DNA of 16,177 nucleotides, taken from Firmicutes bacterium UBA2598 (GTDB lineage: Bacteria; Bacillota; PH28-bin88). Below, in pieces: positions 7,515 to 13,470 of the stretch. The DNA lies in assembly GCA_002339345.1 (NCBI GenBank), contig DDKM01000047.1, positions 1-16,177 on the forward strand. The letters are read 5' to 3'. A program made the translations under genes and the position numbers. How positions within the stretch are numbered: the first letter of the stretch is position 1; every line of letters starts with the position of its first letter. Under the pieces are notes generated by a model. That model was not told the DNA's origin. It searched no databases and was given only the letters and a program-made list of their open reading frames with translations.

Positions 7515-8609
7515 CTAAACATTGAAGCGGAAGTTGATAATGTCGCCGTCTCTAACCATATAGTCCTTACCTTCGAGGCGGACCAAACCCTTCTCTTTGA
7601 CCTTGGCCATGGATCCCAGTGCATGCAAATCCTGAAAGGCCACCACCTCCGCCCGGATGAACCCCCTTTCAATGTCCGAGTGGATCTTGCCTGCCGCCTG
7701 TTTGGCCTGTGTATTTTCCCGGATGGTCCAGGCCCGCACTTCATCCTCACCGGTGGTAAGGAAGGAGATCAGCCCCAGCCGCTGGTACACCGCCCGGGCC
7801 AGGCGGGAGATGCCCGGTTCGGCAATGCCCAGGTCCGCCATAAAGGCCGGCCTGTCTGCAGGAGATAGGTCGTTCAGTTCCACCTCCACCTGGGCGCAGA
7901 TGGCCAGTACCGGAGTGTTCCGCTCGGCAGCATACCGCTCCACCTCTGCCTGCTGGGGGTAGGTGCCTTCGGCCAATTGCTCCTCATCCACGTTCACCAC
8001 CAGCACCACCGGCTTTTCCGTCAGAAAGGTAATATGTTTGAGGGCTTCCCGCTCCTCCGGAGTAAGGTCCGCCTGATGAATGGGCCTCTCCGCCTCCAGC
8101 ACCGGCAGACACTTTTCCAGGGCCGCCAGTTCCACCTGGTTTTCCTTGGTAATCTTCTTGCCACCCCTGATACGGCCAATGCGGGTTTCCATCAGCTGCA
8201 GATCGGCCAGCAAAAGTTCCAGGTTGACCGTTTCAATGTCCCGCAAGGGATCTATTGTGCCATCCACATGCAGTACTGCTGGATTGTGGAAGGCGCGCAC
8301 CACATGGATTAGCGCATCGGCTTCCCGTACCGCCGCCAGGAACTGGTTTCCCGCCCCCTGGCCTTCCGAGGCACCCCGCACCAGGCCGGGCACATCGGTC
8401 ACCTCCAGGGTGGCATAGGTGGTCTTTTTGGGTTTATACATGGCAGAAAGGTAATCGATGCGGTGGTCGGGAATGAAAGCCGTACCCGTCAATGTGCTGG
8501 TCTTACCGGTAAAATAGCTGCTGGTTTCCTTTTTGGCGGCAGTTAGCAGATTAAAAAAGGTAGTTTTGCCCACCACCGGCAGGCCGATAATTCCCACAGA
8601 CAAAGCCAT
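7515..8609 (-). CDS. ychF: YchF/Obg-like NTPase (divergent)
   Basis: This is a ribosome-associated P-loop NTPase of the Obg superfamily; YchF/OLA1 proteins prefer ATP and have been linked to translation and oxidative-stress control. The 364 residues show the P-loop GLPVVGKTT (9-17), the G3 motif DVPGL (72-76) followed by VRGASEGQGAGNQFL, the NVDE version of the G4 motif that marks YchF, and a C-terminal TGS domain with the near-canonical EVRAWTIR...GFIRAEV...LEGKDY...FRFNV pattern. The P-loop differs from the usual PNVGKST, and the conserved segment between the P-loop and switch II is changed and lacks the usual EPN motif. It may therefore be a paralog rather than the housekeeping copy. The ATG has a strong GAGGTGA ribosome site six bases upstream. 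The gene lies upstream of uvrB on the same strand. Confidence 0.9.
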   Translation of the reverse strand: MALSVGIIGLPVVGKTTFFNLLTAAKKETSSYFTGKTSTLTGTAFIPDHRIDYLSAMYKPKKTTYATLEVTDVPGLVRGASEGQGAGNQFLAAVREADALIHVVRAFHNPAVLHVDGTIDPLRDIETVNLELLLADLQLMETRIGRIRGGKKITKENQVELAALEKCLPVLEAERPIHQADLTPEEREALKHITFLTEKPVVLVVNVDEEQLAEGTYPQQAEVERYAAERNTPVLAICAQVEVELNDLSPADRPAFMADLGIAEPGISRLARAVYQRLGLISFLTTGEDEVRAWTIRENTQAKQAAGKIHSDIERGFIRAEVVAFQDLHALGSMAKVKEKGLVRLEGKDYMVRDGDIINFRFNV

Positions 8610-8628
8610 TTCAGTTCACCTCGTGGTT

Positions 8629-8656
8629 ATTGTTGCCATAATTGGGCCGTTGTCAA
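8629..8656 (-). promoter_or_regulatory. Weak sigma-A-like promoter before ychF
   Basis: On the minus strand a perfect TTGACA (complement of 8656-8651) is followed after 16 bases by AACAAT (8634-8629), a 4/6 match to the -10 box. The implied start of transcription would fall at the edge of the ribosome site, leaving almost no leader, which lowers confidence. Confidence 0.25.
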
Positions 8657-8701
8657 AACACAGGGTATATTCCTTCGCCCTTATTTTCCCGTTTCCTGCC
8701 G

Positions 8702-8721
8702 GTTGGGACACCGGTCCCAAC
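8702..8721. repeat. Perfect 8-bp inverted repeat upstream of ychF
   Basis: GTTGGGAC (8702-8709), a 4-base loop ACCG and GTCCCAAC (8714-8721) form a perfect hairpin on either strand. It lies about 95-110 bases upstream of ychF and just upstream of the plus-strand promoter-like sequence. No T-tract follows on either side, so it may be an operator or an RNA element rather than a terminator. Confidence 0.5.
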
Positions 8722-8740
8722 TCTTTAGGACACCAAGAAC

Positions 8741-8768
8741 TTGTGGCACCCCCGGTAATCCATATAAT
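8741..8768 (+). promoter_or_regulatory. Promoter-like sequence on the plus strand
   Basis: TTGTGG (8741-8746) is separated by 16 bases from a perfect TATAAT (8763-8768). Transcription would begin near 8775 and run towards the 8850-8886 hairpin, giving an RNA of about 110 bases. The -35 match is only 3/6 and no downstream gene is evident, so chance is a real alternative. Confidence 0.25.
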
Positions 8769-8845
8769 AAAGTCAGATGGGAAAAACGAAAAGCCCGGAG
8801 GAAGAGCCTATAAGGCCAATCCCGGAGGCTGGATATCTACCAGTG

Positions 8846-8886
8846 CGAAAAGGTGACCCCAGGGATCACACCCATAGGGTCACCTT
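8846..8886 (-). terminator. Probable terminator of the MFS gene
   Basis: AAGGTGACCC (8850-8859) and GGGTCACCTT (8877-8886) form a perfect 10-bp stem around a 17-base loop. On the minus strand the stem begins 60 bases after the MFS stop and runs into TTTT (8851-8848). The large loop and short T-tract make it weaker than the uvrB terminator. Confidence 0.5.
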
Positions 8887-8945
8887 CGCCATTGATGTCA
8901 ATTTTATGCTCCCAACGGACAGGATTGATTTATGCTGTAGATGGC

Positions 8946-10220
8946 TCAGACCTGGGTTTGCCTGGCCTCGGTAGCCTTGTGTGATGGCATACCGGGCAGG
9001 AGGTAGGAAAGGGCCCATGCCACAAACAGCAGCCAGACATTGGTCCACAGCACGCTTTCCAGGGTCCAGATTTCCGCCAGAATGCCATTCACCGCAGCAC
9101 TTACCCCGCCCATGCCGAAGGAAAGTCCGAACATCATGCCGGAGGCCATCACCGCATTGGCGGGGAGCAATTCCTGTCCCAACACCACGGTAGCCGGATA
9201 GGTGGCTTCCAGGAAAAAGTTGCCCGCCAGCAGCAAGAACAGGGCGGTGGTGCCCTCGGTGGCGAAAAAGCCCGCCAGGGCCACAGCCGAAACCAGGTTG
9301 GCGATGATGATGCCCTGGCGGCGCTGGATGGTATCGGAAACCAGACCACCAATTAGGCCGCCGATGGCCCCGGCAAACAGGAACAGGGAAAGCAGCTTGG
9401 CAATGAACAGGTAATCATACCCCTTGGCTGTGAAATAAAAGGGCAGGTACACCACCAGCGCCCTGGACACCCACCCCTTGATCACCATCAGGGCATTCAG
9501 CACCACCAGCTTGTAAACCATACCGCCCTTACCCTGTACCGCACCCACATCACCCCGACCCGGTACATCCCGCCGGCCGGCCGGTGACAACCCTACCCTT
9601 TGCCGGGTAAAGGAAGTACCGCCCGGACGGTAAAAACAAAACACCGCCGCACCCAGAATGGCGGGGATGGCCAATAGGGCCAGGCTGGGCAGGCCCCCCG
9701 AACCCATGGCCAGGGGTATGGTCACCAAGGGAGCCAGGGCGATGCCCAGGTTGCCGGCGGTGATATAGAGGGACATCAACAGGCCCCTTCTCCTCCCCGC
9801 TGAGGCGGTGGCCACCACCGAACCCAGGGGATGAAAAACCGCCGAACCCAGGCCGCCGATACATGCCATCAGCACCAGGGTGGTATAGTTGGGGGCAAAG
9901 CCGATCATACTCAGCCACACCCCCACCCACAACAAGCTCAAGGGAAGCATCCAGCCCCGGTTGTAACGGTCCAGCAAGATCCCCAGGAAAGGCTGGGTCC
10001 AGGCGGACAAGATGGATACAATGGACACGGCAATACCCGCCATTTTCATGGAAAAGTCCAGCTTGGCCGAAAGCAGTGGCATTAAGGGCGGCAGGATTGT
10101 GATATAGGAATCCACCAGCAGGTGGGCCACCGTAATCAGCACGAAACCGGACAGGGTTGACGTCCACAGCCGGACCGGGCTGAAAATCCCGTCGTTGTGG
10201 CCCCTTTCACCGACACTCAC
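8946..10220 (-). CDS. MFS transporter, fosmidomycin-resistance (Fsr)-like
   Basis: A 424-residue major facilitator with about twelve helices in two six-helix halves and a polar central loop (about 195-230). It shows the MFS loop 2-3 motif as DRYNR (84-88), the HPLGSVVAT segment (130-138) with following RRRG (143-146) that resembles Fsr-type exporters, and the matching GGLIGGLVSD signature in the second half. The GTG start at 10220 has GAGGT eight bases upstream. It is the last gene of the cluster, 32 bases after the aldolase remnant and downstream of FAH and CoA-ligase genes, so it may move the organic acid or product handled by that cluster. Drug export is the annotation suggested by similarity alone. 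The substrate cannot be read from the sequence. Confidence 0.85.
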   Translation of the reverse strand: MSVGERGHNDGIFSPVRLWTSTLSGFVLITVAHLLVDSYITILPPLMPLLSAKLDFSMKMAGIAVSIVSILSAWTQPFLGILLDRYNRGWMLPLSLLWVGVWLSMIGFAPNYTTLVLMACIGGLGSAVFHPLGSVVATASAGRRRGLLMSLYITAGNLGIALAPLVTIPLAMGSGGLPSLALLAIPAILGAAVFCFYRPGGTSFTRQRVGLSPAGRRDVPGRGDVGAVQGKGGMVYKLVVLNALMVIKGWVSRALVVYLPFYFTAKGYDYLFIAKLLSLFLFAGAIGGLIGGLVSDTIQRRQGIIIANLVSAVALAGFFATEGTTALFLLLAGNFFLEATYPATVVLGQELLPANAVMASGMMFGLSFGMGGVSAAVNGILAEIWTLESVLWTNVWLLFVAWALSYLLPGMPSHKATEARQTQV

Positions 10221-10252
10221 TTTCCGTTACCTCGTTTCTTCACCATTTGGGG

Positions 10253-10459
10253 TTAACCCCTGAACCCCCTGATCATCCACTGGCAACCGTGGTTGATCAA
10301 GGCGGTCATGCCGGTGGCCAGATAGGAAACGCCCCTTTCCGCCCAACCCGCAGCATCCGCCGGATCACTGACCAGGATACCCACCTGAACACCTGCCTTG
10401 AGGCCCTTCTCAATAGTAGTTCCGACCGCATGTAGAACTGCCGGGTGTTTGGTTTCACC
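10253..10459 (-). pseudogene. C-terminal remnant of an HpcH/HpaI-type aldolase
   Basis: Just after the FAH stop codon, in the +1 frame, about 68 codons read GETKHPAVLHAV..., continue through KAGVQVGILVSDPADAA, and end ...GVSYLATGMTALI...MIRGFRG before TAA 10253-10255. This matches the last quarter of HpcH/HpaI class II aldolases, where HPxV, GxxxGI, xxAxxxxxxG and GxDxxLL occur in this order. There is no start codon or ribosome site of its own, and the remaining three quarters of a protein of about 250 residues are missing. FAH-type isomerases and HpaI aldolases act in consecutive steps of homoprotocatechuate breakdown, so a neighbouring aldolase gene was probably deleted here. An alternative, that it is read as an extension of FAH by +1 frameshifting at CGG-TGA, seems unlikely. 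Confidence 0.72.
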
Positions 10460-11216
10460 GGAAATTGCCCACCACCGGGTTGGCCAGCACACCAATACCC
10501 TCGATCACAATCTCCATCAAGTCGCCGGGGTGGATGGGGCTCACACCGGCAGGTGTACCGGTAAAAATCACATCACCCGGATAAAGGGTCATCACCTGGG
10601 AAATAAAACTGATCAGTTTTGGCACACTGTGAATTAATTGGGCGGTGGTGGCATCCTGTTTCAGTTCGCCGTTTACCCGGCACTGGATGGCCAGGTTGCC
10701 TGGGTCCAGACCGGTGACAATGTACGGGCCCATGGGTTTAAAGGTGTGAAAGGACTTGGCCCTGGTAAATTGCCGGTCTTTTTTCTGTAAATCACGGTCG
10801 GAGACGTCATTGCCACAGGTGTATCCCAGTACGTAATCCAGAGCGCGATCCTCCGGGATGTCCCTTCCCTCCCGGCCGATGACCACCACCAGTTCCGCCT
10901 CGTGTTCCACTGTATTTGCATAGGGCAGGATGACCGGTTCGCCGGGACCGACCACCGATGTAGGGGAAACCATGAAAATCATCGGTTCCTCCGGTACATC
11001 CTTGCTCCTTTCCGCCGCATGGGCGCTGTAGTTTAAACCCACGGCAATGACTTTCCCGGGCAGGACGGGGGCCAGTACCTGCACCTCCGCCAGGGCATAG
11101 TACTCTTTGGTGGTAACAATGGCTCCGAAGGGGTTTCCCTCCATTACCTGCACCCGATCTCCGCCCACCACACCGTAATGGACATGGCCATTAACCCTGA
11201 ACCTGGCTATTTTCAC
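10455..11216 (-). CDS. Fumarylacetoacetate hydrolase (FAH) family protein
   Basis: A complete 253-residue FAH-fold enzyme. The family catalyses metal-dependent hydrolysis, isomerisation or decarboxylation of beta-diketo and enol acids in aromatic and sugar-acid breakdown (FAH, HpaG, acylpyruvases). The metal ligands are visible: Glu106 and Glu108 in NTVEHEAELVVVIG and Asp137 in YTCGNDVSDRDLQ. KVIAVGLNYSAHAAE (55-69) and the C-terminal FTGTPAGVSPIHPGD are also characteristic. I start at GTG 11216 because GGGAGG lies eight bases upstream; the longer reading from 11276 adds a cysteine-rich stretch that overlaps the upstream stop. It is 56 bases after the acyl-CoA synthetase and directly precedes the aldolase remnant. 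The exact substrate is unknown. Confidence 0.9.
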   Translation of the reverse strand: MKIARFRVNGHVHYGVVGGDRVQVMEGNPFGAIVTTKEYYALAEVQVLAPVLPGKVIAVGLNYSAHAAERSKDVPEEPMIFMVSPTSVVGPGEPVILPYANTVEHEAELVVVIGREGRDIPEDRALDYVLGYTCGNDVSDRDLQKKDRQFTRAKSFHTFKPMGPYIVTGLDPGNLAIQCRVNGELKQDATTAQLIHSVPKLISFISQVMTLYPGDVIFTGTPAGVSPIHPGDLMEIVIEGIGVLANPVVGNFR

Positions 11217-11272
11217 CTGTACATCCTCCCATCTTTTACTGCAGCCTGCCTGCCAGCAGCAGCCACCTTGCC

Positions 11273-13423
11273 TCATCCCGCAATGGTAACCTGGGGTTCC
11301 GTCCCGTGTTCCAGCGAGGCTACTACATCATACACCTCAAAGGAACCGGTGGGAAGGGTTTCCCTGATCACCAGGTGCATTTTGATGCCCCGCGGTTCCC
11401 AATCCACCCCGAGGCGAGAGACTCTAACCACCAGGTCCACCAGCGATCCCTGGCTCCAGGTCCCCATGGCGGTGGCGTTGCCATGTTCCCCCATCTCCCG
11501 TAGCCAATGTTCCACATCGACGGTGGTAAGGGGCGCCACCCGCAGGGAAAGCCCGTTACCATTCCCATTTTGATAGGGGCCCATACCCACTACGGTACCG
11601 AACTGGGGGTCCTGGAAAACCCTGATCACCATCCCCGCCCTCTCCTGATCCGCCCGCTGCACCAGCAGGGAAGGATGCTGACCGGTAATCCCCAAACGTT
11701 CTCCGGCTTGGCATAGTTCACCATAGGAGGTCTGGATCTCCTCTTCGGAGCGCACCAGAATCCGGACCGGCAGGATCTTGTCACTCCCAGTAGCCAAGGT
11801 GTGGTTGGGCTTAACGATCACCGGATAGCCAAGGGCCCGGGCGACCTGTTCCAGCTCGGATAGGGAGTGGGCGGTACGGATCTCCGCCACCGGTATACCA
11901 TAGTACTTCAGCAACTCCACAGCCTGGGTATGGGTCAGCTTGCCCCGTGGCATCTCCAGATACGGTAAATGACTAAGGCCGGGGGTCACCTCGGGATAAT
12001 CCGGCAGGTGAGATGGGGTGACCCTGTGGGTCACATGGGTGTAACTAAGATAAGCCCGCAGGGTGGACAGGCACTGTGCGGCACTGTAAAAAAGAGGTAG
12101 GCCGCTTTCCGCCAGTAGTTCATAGCCACGTTCACGGATAATGCCCCTGGACATCCACACCGGCACCATCGGCTTGGCACACCGGCGGGAGATGTTGATC
12201 ACGCTGGCGGCCATCAGTTCACCGATGGCTCCCAGTTTGAAGGGAAAGGGCAGCAGGATGATATCAAAATTGGAGTCCTGCACAAAAATCTCCAGGGCCT
12301 GGATGAACAATTCGGGATAATCGTATACCAAAGTGGTGAGATCCAGTGGATTGGAGATGCTTTTCAACTGAGGCTGTAGGCCTGCCAGTTTGACGGTGGT
12401 GTCGGGGGAAGGAGCGGGCAGGCTGAGACCGTATAAGCCGCACATATCCGCCAGCAACACACCCGTGCTGCCGGAAAAGGAGAAAACACCAACACCGTTT
12501 CCCACAGGCATTTTGTATTGCTTGAACAGGGTCCCCACACCCAGCAACTGGTCCAGGTCATCAACCTGGATGACCCCCTTCTGCCGAAAGAGAGCACGGT
12601 AAACCCCGTCACAACCGGACCAGGTACCGGTGTGGGCGAAGGCCGCCCGGCTGCCCTCCAGGGTTCTCCCCAGTTTCAGCACCACAATGGGTTTATTTTT
12701 CCGGGCGGCCCGGTCTGCCACATGGGCAAATCGCCGCCCTTGCCCCAGGCTTTCCATCACCGCCAACACCATGTCCGTATCGGGGTCTTCAATAAAGTAA
12801 TTGATAAAATCGGTGATCTCCAAATCAGCCTCATTACCGGTGGATACCCAGTAATTAAACCCGATGCCCCTCTCCTGGGCATCCAAAATGGCCCTGCCTA
12901 CTCCACCGCCCTGGGTGACCAGGGCGATCCGCCCCGGCACAAACCGGTCCGGATGGAACTGGGGGGAGAAAGAATAGCCCACCTTCTCCTTCAGGTTGAT
13001 CAATCCTGGGGTGTTCGGGCCGTAGATCCGGATCCCGGTACGGCGGGAAAACTCGCGCAAAAGCTGTTGTTTCTGGCGGCCCTCGTTGCCCTCTTCGGCG
13101 AAACCGGAACTGAAGATCACTACGAACCGGACGCCCTTTTTCTCACAGTCCTCCAGGCACTGGAAAACCTGGTGGACAGAGACCACCAGCAGTACCGTTT
13201 CCACCGCTTCCGGCACCTCCAACAGTGATGGATAACATCGGAGACCGGAGATTTCCCGGTAGTTGGGGTTAACGGGGAAAATCCGCCCCTGGTACCGGCA
13301 CTTCTGCAGATTGATCAGCACCCGGCCGCTGTTTGTGGTATAGTCCGCCGAAGCCCCCACCACCGCAATGGATCTGGGGGACAGCAGGGGCATCAGATCG
13401 GGAAAATCGCAACGCTCTGGCAT
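11273..13423 (-). CDS. NDP-forming acyl-CoA synthetase-like protein with divergent ATP-grasp half
   Basis: The 716-residue protein has the fused alpha-beta layout of NDP-forming acetate/acyl-CoA ligases. Residues 14 to about 105 form the CoA-binding Rossmann domain (SIAVVGAS, PVNPNY). The succinyl-CoA-ligase-like domains follow, with SSGFAE (105-110), GPN (135-137), STGNEADLEITDF (194-206), the phosphohistidine motif as AHTG with His264, and NPLDL (358-362). From about 495 the C-terminal part resembles the ATP-grasp subunit (AVELLKYYGIPV, ALGYPVIVKP), but the usual HKSDVGGV loop reads HTLATGSDKILPV, the MFGLGG segment reads VGMGPYQNGNGNG, and the ELDINPL metal motif is absent. Ligase activity is therefore uncertain; a protein-acylating or sensory role is possible. 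The ATG has GAGGTGG four bases upstream. The gene lies 47 bases after the regulator and is probably controlled by it. Confidence 0.85.
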   Translation of the reverse strand: MPERCDFPDLMPLLSPRSIAVVGASADYTTNSGRVLINLQKCRYQGRIFPVNPNYREISGLRCYPSLLEVPEAVETVLLVVSVHQVFQCLEDCEKKGVRFVVIFSSGFAEEGNEGRQKQQLLREFSRRTGIRIYGPNTPGLINLKEKVGYSFSPQFHPDRFVPGRIALVTQGGGVGRAILDAQERGIGFNYWVSTGNEADLEITDFINYFIEDPDTDMVLAVMESLGQGRRFAHVADRAARKNKPIVVLKLGRTLEGSRAAFAHTGTWSGCDGVYRALFRQKGVIQVDDLDQLLGVGTLFKQYKMPVGNGVGVFSFSGSTGVLLADMCGLYGLSLPAPSPDTTVKLAGLQPQLKSISNPLDLTTLVYDYPELFIQALEIFVQDSNFDIILLPFPFKLGAIGELMAASVINISRRCAKPMVPVWMSRGIIRERGYELLAESGLPLFYSAAQCLSTLRAYLSYTHVTHRVTPSHLPDYPEVTPGLSHLPYLEMPRGKLTHTQAVELLKYYGIPVAEIRTAHSLSELEQVARALGYPVIVKPNHTLATGSDKILPVRILVRSEEEIQTSYGELCQAGERLGITGQHPSLLVQRADQERAGMVIRVFQDPQFGTVVGMGPYQNGNGNGLSLRVAPLTTVDVEHWLREMGEHGNATAMGTWSQGSLVDLVVRVSRLGVDWEPRGIKMHLVIRETLPTGSFEVYDVVASLEHGTEPQVTIAG

Positions 13424-13470
13424 GTTACCACCTCGAATGCGAAAAATGAGGAATAGTCAGAAGCTTGGGC

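Larger units (their letters stand above)
8610..8945. other. Non-coding gap between ychF and the MFS gene
   Basis: These 336 bases hold no ORF with a convincing ribosome site or family resemblance. They contain two perfect inverted repeats (8702-8721 and 8850-8886), a plus-strand promoter-like pair (8741-8768), and two direct copies of CCCGGAGG (8794-8801 and 8821-8828). Together these could belong to a small structured transcript, but this is speculative. Confidence 0.5.

Noticed and set aside
8777..8974. 65-codon plus-strand ORF beginning MGKTKSPEEE
   Set aside because: It has no ribosome site, crosses the 8850-8886 hairpin and runs into the 3' end of the MFS gene; it is not convincing as a gene.
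9550..10167. 205-codon minus-strand open frame
   Set aside because: It overlaps the MFS gene in another frame, and its Gly/Pro-rich composition is that of a frame shadow.
12518..13228. 236-codon plus-strand open frame
   Set aside because: Antisense to the acyl-CoA synthetase-like gene, with no ribosome site or recognisable domain.
13424..13470. Sigma-54 promoter between the activator and the acyl-CoA synthetase
   Set aside because: No GG-N10-GC arrangement exists on the minus strand in this gap; only the GAGGTGG ribosome site is evident.
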